DNA from: Nitrosomonadales bacterium | GTDB taxonomy: Bacteria > Pseudomonadota > Gammaproteobacteria > Burkholderiales > Gallionellaceae | Direction of reading: 5' to 3' | Assembly: GCA_023259065.1 (NCBI GenBank) | Contig: JAHFQY010000007.1 | Location: 1 to 50,800 of the forward strand | DNA length: 50,800 bases | Shown: positions 8,803-18,081 of the stretch, piece after piece | Layout: every line of letters begins with the position of its first letter | Numbering within the stretch: position 1 is the first letter of the stretch | The notes under the pieces: generated by a model | Databases searched by the model: none | What the model saw: the letters and a program-made list of their open reading frames with translations, nothing else | What the model was told of the DNA's origin: nothing | Translations under genes and position numbers: made by a program

Positions 8803-10806
8803 ATGAACAATATGCAAAATCTGTATCTGCTGGTTCCCCTGGCTCCCTTGCTGGGCGCGGTAGTGGCCGGCCTGTTCGGGAAGTCCCTGGGGCGCACCTG
8901 GACGCACCGTATCACCATCCTGCTGGTGGCTGTTTCATTCTTTGCGTCGCTGGCGATTTTCAAGAACATGTTTTTCGACGGCGGCCACACCTTCAACGGC
9001 AGGGTGTACCAGTGGATCACGTCCGGCGATACCAGCTTCGAGATCGGTTTCCTGATCGATCCGTTGAGCGTGATGATGATGCTGGTGGTCACCTTTGTGT
9101 CACTGATGGTGCATATCTATACCATCGGCTACATGGCTGAAGATGCCGGTTACCAGCGCTTCTTCAGCTACATTTCGCTGTTCACCTTCTCCATGCTGAT
9201 GCTGGTGATGGCCAACAATTTCGTGCAACTGTTTTTTGGCTGGGAGGCAGTGGGGCTGGTTTCCTATCTGCTGATCGGCTTCTGGTATACCAAACCCACT
9301 GCAATCTACGCCAACCTCAAGGCCTTCCTGGTCAACCGTGTCGGTGATTTCGGTTTCCTGCTGGGCATCGGCCTGGTGCTGATGGTGTTTGGCAGCCTGG
9401 ACTATCAGGCCGTGTTTGCCAGCGCCGCCAGCCATGCCAATGATATGGCGCCGATCCCCGGCGTGTACTGGAACATGATGAGCGCAATCTGCATATTGCT
9501 GTTTATCGGTGCGATGGGTAAATCGGCGCAGTTTCCCCTGCATGTGTGGCTGCCTGACTCGATGGAAGGCCCCACGCCGATTTCTGCGCTGATTCATGCC
9601 GCCACCATGGTTACCGCCGGTATCTTCATGGTGGCGCGCATGTCGCCACTGTTCGAGCTGTCTGAAACCGCGCTGTCCGTGGTGATGATCATCGGTGCCA
9701 TAACCGCCTTGTTCATGGGCTTCCTCGGCATTGTCCAGAACGACATCAAGCGCGTGGTGGCCTACTCGACACTGTCACAACTGGGCTACATGACCGTGGC
9801 CTTGGGCGCATCGGCCTACTCGGTCGCCATTTTCCACCTGATGACGCATGCCTTCTTCAAGGCGCTGCTGTTCCTGGCAGCAGGCTCGGTGATTATCGCC
9901 ATGCATCATGATCAGGACATCCGCAATATGGGCGGGCTGCGCAAATACATGAAGATTACCTGGTTGACCTCGCTGGTGGGTTCACTGGCCCTGATCGGCA
10001 CGCCATTCCTGTCCGGCTTCTACTCCAAGGACAGCATTATCGAGGCCGTGGGCATGTCGCATCTGCCGGGCTCCAGTTTTGCCTACTTTGCCGTGGTGGC
10101 GGGTGTATTTATTACGGCTTTTTACTCCTTCCGCATGTACTTCCTGGTATTCCACGGTGAGGAGCGTTTCGGCAAGGCAGATCACCATGGCGGCCATGGC
10201 GAACACCATCACGGTCTGGCACCCGGGCAAAAGCCGCACGAGACAGCGTGGGTCGTGGTGTTGCCGCTGGTCATGCTGGCGATACCGTCGCTGCTGATCG
10301 GTTTCTTCACTATCAAGCCGATGTTGTATGGAGGCTATTTTGGCGATTCGATATTCATCAGTGAAGCCCATCATGCACTGGCCGAGATGAAGGAAGAGTT
10401 CCACGGTGCGTTTGGCATGGCGCTGCATTCCCTGACAACTCTGCCGTTCTGGCTGGCGCTGGCGGGTGTTGTATCGGCCTGGTACCTGTATCTGGTAAGG
10501 CGCGATATTCCGGCGAAGATCCAGCAGAAATTCCAGGCCATCTACACGCTGCTCGACAACAAATATTACTTCGACCGTTTCAACGACTGGTTCTTTGCAG
10601 GTGGTGCGCGTGGCGCCAGCCGCTTCCTGTGGAAATTCGGTGACGTGAAACTGATAGACGGTGTGATGGTCAATGGCTCGGCGCGCCTGGTCGGGAGATT
10701 CTCCGGTGTGCTGAAACAGATACAGTCCGGCTATATTTACCACTATGCCTTTGCCATGTTGATCGGTGTGTTTGTGCTGCTGACCATTCGCTTCTGGCTG
10801 GATTAA
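8803..10806 (+). CDS. nuoL: NADH-quinone oxidoreductase subunit L (NuoL)
   Basis: A 667-residue proton-pumping antiporter-like subunit with the long C-terminal lateral helix that spans the membrane arm. Conserved pieces include FFGWEAVGLVSYLLIGFWY (the key glutamate), GKSAQFPLHVWLPDSMEGPTPISALIHAATMV and the lysine in NDIKRVVAYSTLSQLGYM. A histidine-rich segment (HHGGHGEHHHG, near residues 462-472) lies in the loop before the C-terminal part. The start is two bases after the nuoK stop. Confidence 0.97.
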   Translation: MNNMQNLYLLVPLAPLLGAVVAGLFGKSLGRTWTHRITILLVAVSFFASLAIFKNMFFDGGHTFNGRVYQWITSGDTSFEIGFLIDPLSVMMMLVVTFVSLMVHIYTIGYMAEDAGYQRFFSYISLFTFSMLMLVMANNFVQLFFGWEAVGLVSYLLIGFWYTKPTAIYANLKAFLVNRVGDFGFLLGIGLVLMVFGSLDYQAVFASAASHANDMAPIPGVYWNMMSAICILLFIGAMGKSAQFPLHVWLPDSMEGPTPISALIHAATMVTAGIFMVARMSPLFELSETALSVVMIIGAITALFMGFLGIVQNDIKRVVAYSTLSQLGYMTVALGASAYSVAIFHLMTHAFFKALLFLAAGSVIIAMHHDQDIRNMGGLRKYMKITWLTSLVGSLALIGTPFLSGFYSKDSIIEAVGMSHLPGSSFAYFAVVAGVFITAFYSFRMYFLVFHGEERFGKADHHGGHGEHHHGLAPGQKPHETAWVVVLPLVMLAIPSLLIGFFTIKPMLYGGYFGDSIFISEAHHALAEMKEEFHGAFGMALHSLTTLPFWLALAGVVSAWYLYLVRRDIPAKIQQKFQAIYTLLDNKYYFDRFNDWFFAGGARGASRFLWKFGDVKLIDGVMVNGSARLVGRFSGVLKQIQSGYIYHYAFAMLIGVFVLLTIRFWLD

Positions 10807-10836
10807 AGTACACGCAGGATAAACTAAGGAAGACGT

Positions 10837-12321
10837 ATGATTTTTGCATCCCACTTGCTAAGCCTTGCCATCTGGCTGCCCATACTGTTTGGTGTGCTGG
10901 TGCTGGCTACCGGTAACGACCGTAATGCGCCCATGGCCAGAATGATTGCCATGGTTGGCGCGGTACTCGGGTTTCTGGTGACGCTGCCGCTATATGCAGG
11001 CTTCGACAAGATGACCAGCGCAATGCAATTCGTCGAGAACTATGGCTGGATTGCGCGCTTCAACGTCAATTATCACCTGGGCATAGATGGCATCTCCATG
11101 CTATTTATCCTGCTCAACAGTTTCTTTACCCCGCTGGTGGTGCTGGCCGGGTGGAAGGTAATCGAGAAGCGTGTCGCACAATACATGGCCGCTTTCCTGA
11201 TCATGTCGGGGATAGTGAACGGCGTGTTTGCCTCCCTGGATGCCATGCTGTTCTATGTGTTCTGGGAAGCCATGCTGATCCCCATGTTCCTGATCATCGG
11301 CGTGTGGGGCGGCCCCAACCGCGTGTATGCGGCAGTCAAGTTTTTCCTGTACACCCTGCTAGGCTCCTTGCTGATGCTGGTTGCCTTGATTTATCTGTAC
11401 CAGCACTCCGGTGGCAGTTTTGAAATACTGAAATACCACACGATGGGCATCCCGATGACCGCGCAGATTCTGGTGTTCATCGCATTCCTCACCGCATTCT
11501 CGGTCAAGGTGCCCATGTTCCCGGTGCATACCTGGTTGCCCGATGCCCACGTGGAAGCGCCCACCGGTGGCTCCGTGATACTTGCGGCCATCATGCTGAA
11601 GGTGGGCGCCTACGGCTTCCTGCGCTTCTCCCTGCCGATTGCGCCGGATGCCAGCCACAAGCTGGCGGGCGTGATGATTGCCCTGTCGCTGATTGCCGTG
11701 GTTTACATCGGCCTGGTTGCGTTGATGCAGTCCGACATGAAGAAGCTGGTGGCGTACTCCTCGATCTCGCATATGGGTTTCGTTACCCTGGGCATCTTCA
11801 TTTTCAATGCCTATGGCATGGAAGGTGCGCTGTTGCAAATGGTGTCGCACGGTTTTGTTTCCGGCGCGCTGTTCCTGGCCATAGGCGTGCTGTATGACCG
11901 TGTGCACTCGCGTCAAATTGCCGATTACGGCGGCGTGGCAAACAAGATGCCGGTGTTCGCCGCCTTCTTCATGCTGTTTGCCATGGCCAACAGCGGCCTG
12001 CCGGGCACCAGCGGTTTTGTGGGCGAATTCCTGGTGATCGTGGGGGCGGAAAAGGCCAACTTCTGGTTTGCCTTCCTGGCTGCCACCACGCTGATCTTCG
12101 GTGCGGCCTACACCCTGTGGATGTACAAGCGCGTCATTTTTGGCGCGGTGGCCAATGATCATGTGGCCCACCTCAGCGACATCACCTTGCGCGAGAAGGT
12201 CATCTTCAGCATCCTCGCCCTGACTGTGCTGGGCATGGGCGTATATCCATTGCCATTCAGCGAAATCATGCATGTGACGGTGAACGACCTGCTGGTACAC
12301 GTTGCGCGTACCAAATTCTAA
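10837..12321 (+). CDS. nuoM: NADH-quinone oxidoreductase subunit M (NuoM)
   Basis: A 494-residue antiporter-like membrane subunit, about 14 helices. Motifs include [21 protein letters not shown] with the essential glutamate, [20 protein letters not shown] and the lysine in [20 protein letters not shown] purine-rich stretch, AAGGAAG, precedes the ATG. The gene sits 30 bases after nuoL. Confidence 0.97.
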   Translation: MIFASHLLSLAIWLPILFGVLVLATGNDRNAPMARMIAMVGAVLGFLVTLPLYAGFDKMTSAMQFVENYGWIARFNVNYHLGIDGISMLFILLNSFFTPLVVLAGWKVIEKRVAQYMAAFLIMSGIVNGVFASLDAMLFYVFWEAMLIPMFLIIGVWGGPNRVYAAVKFFLYTLLGSLLMLVALIYLYQHSGGSFEILKYHTMGIPMTAQILVFIAFLTAFSVKVPMFPVHTWLPDAHVEAPTGGSVILAAIMLKVGAYGFLRFSLPIAPDASHKLAGVMIALSLIAVVYIGLVALMQSDMKKLVAYSSISHMGFVTLGIFIFNAYGMEGALLQMVSHGFVSGALFLAIGVLYDRVHSRQIADYGGVANKMPVFAAFFMLFAMANSGLPGTSGFVGEFLVIVGAEKANFWFAFLAATTLIFGAAYTLWMYKRVIFGAVANDHVAHLSDITLREKVIFSILALTVLGMGVYPLPFSEIMHVTVNDLLVHVARTKF

Positions 12322-12343
12322 GCACCATCGAATCGAGGAAGAT

Positions 12344-13804
12344 ATGAGTTTCTTGTCCACCCTGTACCCAGCCTACGCAGAAATATTCCTGCTGGTGATG
12401 ACGTGCGCCATTCTGATTGTGGATCTGTTTGTCACCCATAAAGATCGCACGCTGACCTACCTGTTGGTGCAGTTTACCCTGCTGGGCTGTGCGATGATCA
12501 CCGTGGCAACCCACCAGCCCGGCGTGATGCATCTGTTCCACAACATGTTCGTGGATGACCTGATGTCGGATGTGCTCAAGTTGCTGAGCTATTTGTCCGT
12601 CTCCATGGCGCTGGTATATTCGCGCAGCTATCTGCTGACGCGCGGCTTGTTCAGCGGAGAATACATGGTGCTGACCCTGTTCTCGTTGCTCGGCATGATG
12701 GTGATGATTTCTGCCAGCCATTTCCTGACCCTGTATCTGGGGCTGGAGCTGCTGTCGCTGTGCCTGTATGCGATGGTTGCCCTGGAGCGTGACTCAACCG
12801 CCGCCACTGAGGCCGCGATGAAATATTTCATTCTGGGCGCCCTGGCTTCGGGTCTGCTGTTGTACGGCATGTCCATGCTTTACGGCGCAACCGGTTCCCT
12901 TGATGTGTCCACGGTATCGGATGCCATCAAGCGCGGCGTGCCCAACAAGGAGCTGCTGGTGTTCGGCCTGGTTTTCGTGGTGGCCGGCCTGTCTTTCAAG
13001 CTGGGTGCGGTGCCGTTCCATATGTGGGTTCCCGACGTGTATCACGGCGCACCCACTGCCGTGGCCATGCTGATAGGCTCGGCGCCCAAGCTTGCGGTGT
13101 TCGCCTTTGTCATGCGCATCCTGGTGGATGGCCTGCAACCTTTGATGGAACACTGGTCGGCCATGCTGATGATCATGGCGGTGCTGTCCATGGCGGTGGG
13201 CAACATCGCCGCGATAGCGCAGACCAATATCAAGCGCATGCTGGCCTACTCGACCATTTCGCACATGGGCTTCATGTTGCTGGGCATACTCAGCGGCAAT
13301 ATCGAGGGTTACGGTGCAGCCATGTTTTATAACGTGGTTTATGTGCTGATGAACCTAGGCGCGTTCGGCATCATCATGCTGCTGTCGCGTGAAGGATTCG
13401 AGGCTGACACCCTGGAAGACTTCAAGGGCCTGAACCAGCGCAGCCCCTGGCTTGCATTCATGATGCTGCTGCTGATGTTCTCGATGGCTGGCATTCCACC
13501 CACCGTTGGTTTCTTTGCCAAGTTTGCCGTGCTGCAAGCGGTTATCGCTGCAGGCTACATGTGGATTGCCGTGGTTGCGGTGCTGTTCTCGCTGATAGGC
13601 GCTTACTACTACTTGCGTATCGTGAAGCTGATGTATTTCGACGCACCGGAAAGTTACGAACCGATCAAGATGCAGCCCGACACCGGCCTTCTGATTTCCA
13701 TCAACAGCCTCTCCTTGCTGGCCTTGGTGCTGATACCCGGCACCCTGCAGACACTGATGTCTGTGTGTGCCGTATCGGTGGGGCAATCGCTGCTGTTGCA
13801 TTAA
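12344..13804 (+). CDS. nuoN: NADH-quinone oxidoreductase subunit N (NuoN)
   Basis: A 486-residue antiporter-like subunit and the last gene of the operon. Conserved segments are [40 protein letters not shown] and [17 protein letters not shown]. The ATG at 12344 has GAGGAAG just upstream. An in-frame ATG at 12302 inside nuoM would add 14 polar residues and was not chosen. A hairpin terminator follows. Confidence 0.97.
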   Translation: MSFLSTLYPAYAEIFLLVMTCAILIVDLFVTHKDRTLTYLLVQFTLLGCAMITVATHQPGVMHLFHNMFVDDLMSDVLKLLSYLSVSMALVYSRSYLLTRGLFSGEYMVLTLFSLLGMMVMISASHFLTLYLGLELLSLCLYAMVALERDSTAATEAAMKYFILGALASGLLLYGMSMLYGATGSLDVSTVSDAIKRGVPNKELLVFGLVFVVAGLSFKLGAVPFHMWVPDVYHGAPTAVAMLIGSAPKLAVFAFVMRILVDGLQPLMEHWSAMLMIMAVLSMAVGNIAAIAQTNIKRMLAYSTISHMGFMLLGILSGNIEGYGAAMFYNVVYVLMNLGAFGIIMLLSREGFEADTLEDFKGLNQRSPWLAFMMLLLMFSMAGIPPTVGFFAKFAVLQAVIAAGYMWIAVVAVLFSLIGAYYYLRIVKLMYFDAPESYEPIKMQPDTGLLISINSLSLLALVLIPGTLQTLMSVCAVSVGQSLLLH

Positions 13805-13830
13805 ATATGTAGTGTGAATTTATTGTTAAC

Positions 13831-13858
13831 ACTCCCGCTGCGGCGGGAGTTTTAGTTT
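13831..13858 (+). terminator. Rho-independent terminator of the nuo operon
   Basis: A perfect 8-bp GC-rich stem, ACTCCCGC and GCGGGAGT, with a TGCG tetraloop, followed by TTTTAGTTT. It lies 26 bases past the nuoN stop. Confidence 0.85.
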
Positions 13859-13881
13859 GTAACTCAAATAAGCAGAAAAAT

Positions 13882-14427
13882 ATGGAACTGAAAGAAACGC
13901 AGATAGATAGCGCACTGGTGTACGAGGGCAACTTTATCAAAGTGAGCAAAGACAAGGCGCGCATGCCGGATGGCAGCGTCAGCAGCCGTGAATACATCAA
14001 ACACCCGGGAGCCGTGACGGTGCTGGCCTTGCTCGACAATGGCAAGCTGATCATGGAGCGCCAGTTCCGCTATGCGCCGCAGCAGGAATTCGTCGAATTG
14101 CCTGCGGGCAAAATTGACCACGGCGAGGATATTCTGCTGACGGCCAAGCGTGAGCTGCTGGAAGAAACTGGCTACGTCGCCAGCGAATGGACACATGTCA
14201 CCACCGTCTGGCCGTGCATAGGCTACTCGGATGAACGCATCGAATACTTCCTGGCACGTGGCCTTGTCCACCAAGGCTCGCAACTGGATGAAGGAGAGTT
14301 TCTTGAAGTTTTCGAGTTGTCAGTGGCGGATGCAATCGACTGGGTTCGACTGGGGAAAATTACCGACAGCAAAACCATCGTCGGCCTGTTCTGGCTGGAA
14401 AAATTGCAGCAGGGCTGGAAAAAATAA
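13882..14427 (+). CDS. Nudix hydrolase, ADP-ribose/ADP-sugar pyrophosphatase type
   Basis: A 181-residue soluble hydrolase. The Nudix box GX5EX7REUXEEXGU is complete at residues 76-98 (from GKIDHGE to RELLEETGY). The family of ADP-sugar pyrophosphatases (NudF-like) is suggested by the flanking QFRYAPQQEFVELPAGK and a downstream SDERIEYFLARGL; such enzymes split ADP-ribose into AMP and ribose 5-phosphate. It sits alone between the nuo terminator and the amt control region. The exact substrate cannot be read from sequence. Confidence 0.88.
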   Translation: MELKETQIDSALVYEGNFIKVSKDKARMPDGSVSSREYIKHPGAVTVLALLDNGKLIMERQFRYAPQQEFVELPAGKIDHGEDILLTAKRELLEETGYVASEWTHVTTVWPCIGYSDERIEYFLARGLVHQGSQLDEGEFLEVFELSVADAIDWVRLGKITDSKTIVGLFWLEKLQQGWKK

Positions 14428-14428
14428 A

Positions 14429-14445
14429 TGCACCATTGTGGACGG
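14429..14445 (+). promoter_or_regulatory. Weak NtrC-like half-site
   Basis: TGCACC followed by five bases and GGACGG resembles TGCACC-N5-GGTGCA in the first half only. It overlaps the 3' neighbourhood of the Nudix gene stop and lies 31 bases upstream of the better NtrC-like site, so it may be a secondary binding position. Confidence 0.35.
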
Positions 14446-14459
14446 CCGTGCAGCAATAA

Positions 14460-14476
14460 TGCACCAACTTGGTGAA
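14460..14476 (+). promoter_or_regulatory. NtrC-type enhancer site upstream of amt
   Basis: TGCACCAACTTGGTGAA matches the NtrC consensus TGCACC-N5-GGTGCA with one mismatch. It lies about 80 bases upstream of a sigma-54 promoter (14540-14556), a normal enhancer distance. Confidence 0.7.
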
Positions 14477-14539
14477 TCCTCCATTCTGAAAAACCCTGAA
14501 AATAATAAAATATTCAACAAAATCAATATTGGTATTATT

Positions 14540-14556
14540 TGGTATGGAAATTGCTA
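14540..14556 (+). promoter_or_regulatory. Sigma-54 (RpoN) promoter of amt
   Basis: TGGTATG-GAAA-TTGCTA fits TGGCACG-N4-TTGCW, with the invariant GG at 14541-14542 and GC at 14553-14554 at the required spacing. Transcription would start near 14566, about 26 bases before the amt ATG. Confidence 0.8.
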
Positions 14557-14591
14557 GAGGTTAGCAAGTTTGCACTTAATTGGGATTTGAA

Positions 14592-15794
14592 ATGGAAAAT
14601 TTGAAAGTCAGCAGTGATGCATTGTTTATCTTGCTGGGCGCCATCATGGTGCTGGCGATGCATGCGGGATTTGCATTTCTGGAGCTGGGTACGGTGCGCA
14701 AGAAAAACCAGGTGAATGCCCTGGTAAAAATCCTTACCGATTTTGCCATTTCGACCTTGGCGTATTTCTTTATCGGTTACAGCATTGCCTATGGCGTGAA
14801 CTTCTTTACCGGCGCCGAGCAACTGGCCGACAAGAATGGCTACGAGCTGGTCAAGTTCTTCTTCCTGCTTACCTTTGCGGCGGCCATACCCGCCATTATT
14901 TCCGGCGGCATGGCCGAGCGTGCGCGCTTCAATCCGCAACTGGTAGCCACTTTCATGCTGGTTGGTTTTGTTTACCCCTTCTTCGAGGGGATTGCGTGGA
15001 ACCACAGATTCGGCATGCAGGAATGGTTGAACGCCACATTCGGCGCGGAGTTTCACGACTTTGCCGGCTCCGTCGTGGTGCATGCCGTTGGTGGCTGGAT
15101 CGCACTGGCTGCGGTGCTGTTGCTGGGGGCGCGGCGCGGCCGCTACACCAAGGAAGGCCGCATCTCGGCGCACCCGCCTTCAAGCATTCCTTTCCTGGCA
15201 TTGGGCGCGTGGATACTCACCGTCGGCTGGTTTGGCTTTAACGTCATGTCGGCACAGGAAATCAGCAAGATCAGCGGCCTGGTTGCCGTCAACTCGCTGA
15301 TGGCCATGGTGGGCGGCACGCTGGTGGCGTTGTGGGTGGGCAAGAACGACCCGGGCTTTGTGCATAACGGCCCGCTGGCAGGCCTGGTTGCAGTCTGCGC
15401 AGGCTCAGACCTGATGCACCCCTTGGGCGCTCTGGTGGTGGGCGGTGTGGCAGGCGGCCTGTTCGTGTGGATGTTTACCCTGACACAAAATCGCTGGAAG
15501 ATAGATGACGTGCTAGGTGTATGGCCGCTGCACGGATTGTGCGGTGCCTGGGGCGGAATTGCAGCCGGCATCTTCGGCATGAAAGCGCTGGGTGGCCTGG
15601 GGGGCGTGAGCTTCATGTCGCAACTGGCGGGAACCGTGCTGGGGATCGTGATTGCTTTTGTTGGTGGCTATGTGGTGTATGCCGTGCTGAAAAAGGCTGG
15701 GGGTATCCGCCTTGATGCCGAGGAAGAGTTTAACGGCGCCGACCTGAGCATCCACAAGATAACCGCAACACCTGAGCGCGAATCTGGCTGGTAA
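14592..15794 (+). CDS. amt: Ammonium transporter (Amt/MEP/Rh family)
   Basis: A 400-residue integral membrane protein with about 11 helices, which conducts ammonium across the inner membrane as a trimer. The twin pore histidines are at about 164 (VVVHAVGGW) and 314 (WPLHGLCGAWGG), and the conserved aspartate is in FHDFAGS. It begins directly at the first helix with no cleavable signal peptide, unlike E. coli AmtB. The ATG at 14592 is preferred over an in-frame TTG at 14580. No glnK/PII gene is adjacent, which is unusual for amtB. The NtrC site and sigma-54 promoter upstream predict induction by nitrogen limitation. A strong hairpin terminator follows. Confidence 0.95.
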   Translation: MENLKVSSDALFILLGAIMVLAMHAGFAFLELGTVRKKNQVNALVKILTDFAISTLAYFFIGYSIAYGVNFFTGAEQLADKNGYELVKFFFLLTFAAAIPAIISGGMAERARFNPQLVATFMLVGFVYPFFEGIAWNHRFGMQEWLNATFGAEFHDFAGSVVVHAVGGWIALAAVLLLGARRGRYTKEGRISAHPPSSIPFLALGAWILTVGWFGFNVMSAQEISKISGLVAVNSLMAMVGGTLVALWVGKNDPGFVHNGPLAGLVAVCAGSDLMHPLGALVVGGVAGGLFVWMFTLTQNRWKIDDVLGVWPLHGLCGAWGGIAAGIFGMKALGGLGGVSFMSQLAGTVLGIVIAFVGGYVVYAVLKKAGGIRLDAEEEFNGADLSIHKITATPERESGW

Positions 15795-15862
15795 TGTACT
15801 GCTGATACAGAAGGTAAAGTCTGTAACAATTTAATGTAACTTGCTGGAATTAAAGTGCCTTG

Positions 15863-15903
15863 AAAAAGCGGCGCTCCAATGTTGGAGCGCCGCTTTTTTT
15901 TGC
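15863..15903. terminator. Strong terminator after amt
   Basis: A 17-bp perfect stem built on AAGCGGCGCTCCAA and TTGGAGCGCCGCTT, followed on the + strand by an uninterrupted T-run. The A-run on the left arm could let it act in both directions. Confidence 0.9.
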
Positions 15904-15941
15904 TGATTGAGCATCTCATACTTCTGATTCACAGCCCGGCT

Positions 15942-15977
15942 GATCCCCCACTTTGCAAAAGGGGCGAGGGGGGAATT
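15942..15977. repeat. Degenerate C/G-run intergenic repeat
   Basis: A CCCCC block, a short A/T-containing spacer, GGGG, then CGAGGGGGG and AATT. This is the same architecture as the right arm of the repeat at 22241-22316 (C-run, spacer, G-run, CTAGAGGGGG, TT), so it may be a worn copy of one dispersed element. Confidence 0.45.
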
Positions 15978-16025
15978 CTTTTGGTTGCATTTTGCTAATG
16001 AGGAGACTGTGCATTCGATTGCATA

Positions 16026-16044
16026 ATATTGCAATATGCAATAT
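16026..16044. promoter_or_regulatory. Inverted repeat, likely HigA operator
   Basis: ATATTGC and GCAATAT flank AATAT and end 12 bases before the higB ATG; a CATAAT -10-like hexamer overlaps the left edge. Type II antitoxins of the HigA class repress their own operon at such palindromes, so this is a candidate autoregulatory site. Confidence 0.6.
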
Positions 16045-16055
16045 CATGCGTACCC

Positions 16056-16343
16056 ATGAGAGTAATTACCAACCGCCGCTTGCTGGAATTTTCTGTTACT
16101 TATCCAGATGCAGGTGATCCTTTGCAAAGTTGGCGCGGGATTATGGAAGGCACTGTTTACCAGAATTTCTCAGAATTGCGTTTGTCTTTTCGTGGTGTTG
16201 ATAAGGTGAACGATTTGTATGTTTTTCATATCGGCGGCAACAAATACAGATTGATAGCGTTTCTGCACTTTGAGCGGCAGCTTTGCTATATCAAACACCT
16301 CTTAACTCATGTTGAGTATGACAAAGGAGCATGGAAGAAATGA
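16056..16343 (+). CDS. higB: HigB-type toxin (RelE-like mRNA interferase)
   Basis: A 95-residue small basic protein. The pattern RLLEFSVTYPDAGDPLQSWR, then NVLYVFHIGGNKYRLIA-like core (here DLYVFHIGGNKYRLIAFLHF) and a C-terminal IKHLLTHVEYDKGAWKK is typical of the HigB toxin family, whose members cleave mRNA on the ribosome. The ATG at 16056 is preferred over an in-frame TTG at 16029. It overlaps or abuts the antitoxin gene, in the toxin-first order characteristic of hig loci. Activity is inferred. Confidence 0.85.
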   Translation: MRVITNRRLLEFSVTYPDAGDPLQSWRGIMEGTVYQNFSELRLSFRGVDKVNDLYVFHIGGNKYRLIAFLHFERQLCYIKHLLTHVEYDKGAWKK

Positions 16344-16762
16344 ATCTAAACGACCTGCAACACGCATGGCAGCAAGTGAGCCAAACGGCTCACATCGCGC
16401 CAATTCGGGATGAGGCGCATTACAACAAGATGGTGAAATTGGCAGATCAACTTGTGGATGCAATTGGGGCCGCGAAGAAACATCCGCTGCTAGACTTATT
16501 GGACATCGTCTCTGAGTTGATTCGGGCTTACGATGCCGAGCATTTCGATGTGCCTAAAGCAAGCCCCAGGAAAGTACTGCGTTTCTTAATGGAGCAACAC
16601 GGGCTGTCTCAAGCGGATCTGCCAGAGGTTGGAAATCAAAGCGTTATTTCCATGATCTTATCGGGCAATCGTCAGCTTAATGTGAGGCAAATACAAGCGC
16701 TATCTGAGCGCTTTCATGTTTCGCCCAGCCTCTTTATAGAACAAGTCAAGGTTATTCATTAG
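16340..16762 (+). CDS. higA: HigA-type antitoxin with helix-turn-helix domain
   Basis: About 140 residues. The N-terminal half is helical and probably wraps the toxin. The C-terminal half (from about residue 75) is an XRE-like helix-turn-helix: KVLRFLMEQHGLSQADLPEV, then ISMILSGNRQLNVRQIQALSERFHVSPSLFI. The ATG at 16340 overlaps the higB TGA by four bases and has AAAGGAG ten bases upstream. An alternative ATG at 16331 would add three residues but sits one base from that ribosome-binding site. It should neutralise HigB and repress the operon. Confidence 0.85.
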   Translation: MNLNDLQHAWQQVSQTAHIAPIRDEAHYNKMVKLADQLVDAIGAAKKHPLLDLLDIVSELIRAYDAEHFDVPKASPRKVLRFLMEQHGLSQADLPEVGNQSVISMILSGNRQLNVRQIQALSERFHVSPSLFIEQVKVIH

Positions 16763-16862
16763 AACGGCTGTTCGGTGTCGAGCTATCAAGTTCGATGCGC
16801 ATCTCGCTTGTGTTACAGACTTTATTTTTTCTAACATCTACACATAAACATTTGTAGCGGAT

Positions 16863-16895
16863 AAAAAAGCCAAGTCTGAACGACTTGGCTTTTTT
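16863..16895. terminator. Bidirectional-looking terminator after higBA
   Basis: GCCAAGTC and GACTTGGC with a TGAAC loop, flanked by six A and six T that extend the stem to 14 bp. It lies about 100 bases past the higA stop. Confidence 0.85.
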
Positions 16896-17026
16896 GCTTA
16901 AAGATGGCGTTTTGCGGGCAATTCTTTACCCGTTTCGCATAGCAACGGCTAATGCATATCTGCCGCCGGATTTTGTGTATTTGAGCTAAACTTGCCGCAG
17001 GATATTGCTGACGGTGGTGAGAGCCC

Positions 17027-17926
17027 ATGGTGGAACAAAAAACATTTGATCAGGAGCTGGAACATGTTTTGCTCGACTTGGGCATACCGCCTTGTCCAAG
17101 AATATTGCTGGATCTGGCTGCCGAAGCGAGGAAAGATGAGCCGGACTTGCAAAGGATAGAGAAGCTCATCAGTGCGGACGTGGGTTTGTCTGCGGCACTG
17201 ATCAAGACTGTCAACTCTCCATTCTACGGCTTGCGCACTAAGGTCAATTCGATCATGCAGGCCATACACATGCTCGGCTTGGGGCATTTGTGGCTGATGC
17301 TGATGGGGATGGTGTTGCGGGATACCCTGAAGGGCATGAATAACGTGGACATGGGGCGCTTCTGGGATGCGTCTGCCAAAGTGGCCATAATCTCCTCGTA
17401 TATAGCCTGCCGCCTTCCCTACATGCCATCGTCTGCACAGGGAGTATTGCGAATCGACAAGGATGAAGCGTACACCTATGGTCTGTTTCAGGATTGCGGC
17501 ATTTCCATCATGCTGAACCACTATCCCGCTTACAAAGAAACCCTGAGCAATGCCAACAATTCGGTGGACAGGAAGTTTACCGACATTGAAGAAGTGGCGC
17601 ATACCACCAACCATGCGCTGGTCGGCTATTTGCTTTCAAAAAGCTGGGGTTTGCCGGAAACAATGACCCAGGCCATACGTTTCCACCATGAGCATGAAAC
17701 TCTCAGCGATGATCCGGAGTTTCTCACTACGGAAAGCAGGAACTTTATTGCCCTGTCACTGCTGGCGGAGCGGGCCATACAGATCGTCACGGGGCTGAGC
17801 CGGTCGTGCGAATGGGGCAAGGGCGAGAGCTGGGTAATGCGCCACTTCGGTTTTTCACACGATGACTTCAATGAAATTATCGAGGGGATACGCATCTTGA
17901 ACGATGAGGGCAACCTGAACAGTTAG
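17027..17926 (+). CDS. HDOD domain protein
   Basis: A 299-residue cytoplasmic protein. Residues about 15-215 match the HDOD domain: IPPCPRILLDLAAEA, then ISADVGLSAALIKTVNSPFYG and SIMQAIHMLGL, followed by a helical region containing FHHEHE. HDOD proteins lack catalytic HD-domain activity and usually act as regulators in chemotaxis, c-di-GMP or stress signalling. No output domain is fused here. A short polar linker follows the HDOD core. The specific role is unknown. The gene stands alone, with GGTGAGAG-like purines before the ATG. Confidence 0.85.
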   Translation: MVEQKTFDQELEHVLLDLGIPPCPRILLDLAAEARKDEPDLQRIEKLISADVGLSAALIKTVNSPFYGLRTKVNSIMQAIHMLGLGHLWLMLMGMVLRDTLKGMNNVDMGRFWDASAKVAIISSYIACRLPYMPSSAQGVLRIDKDEAYTYGLFQDCGISIMLNHYPAYKETLSNANNSVDRKFTDIEEVAHTTNHALVGYLLSKSWGLPETMTQAIRFHHEHETLSDDPEFLTTESRNFIALSLLAERAIQIVTGLSRSCEWGKGESWVMRHFGFSHDDFNEIIEGIRILNDEGNLNS

Positions 17927-17984
17927 CTTGGTCGCGGCCGGAAAGTATGGCATCCGCGCAGGATGGGCGGCGCTAAAACAGTGC

Positions 17985-18014
17985 AAGACATGCCCGCTGG
18001 TGTAGCGCTACAAT
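17985..18014 (+). promoter_or_regulatory. Possible hpf promoter with overlapping palindrome
   Basis: AAGACA (17985-17990), 18 bases, then TACAAT (18009-18014) resemble -35 and -10 boxes. A perfect 12-bp palindrome TGTAGCGCTACA (18001-18012) overlaps the -10 box and could be an operator. Pattern match only. Confidence 0.35.
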
Positions 18015-18081
18015 GTAAGCGCAGCGGTGACCTAAAGTACTACCTCGCCGCTGCTCAGGTTCGTACTACTAGGAGAATGCC

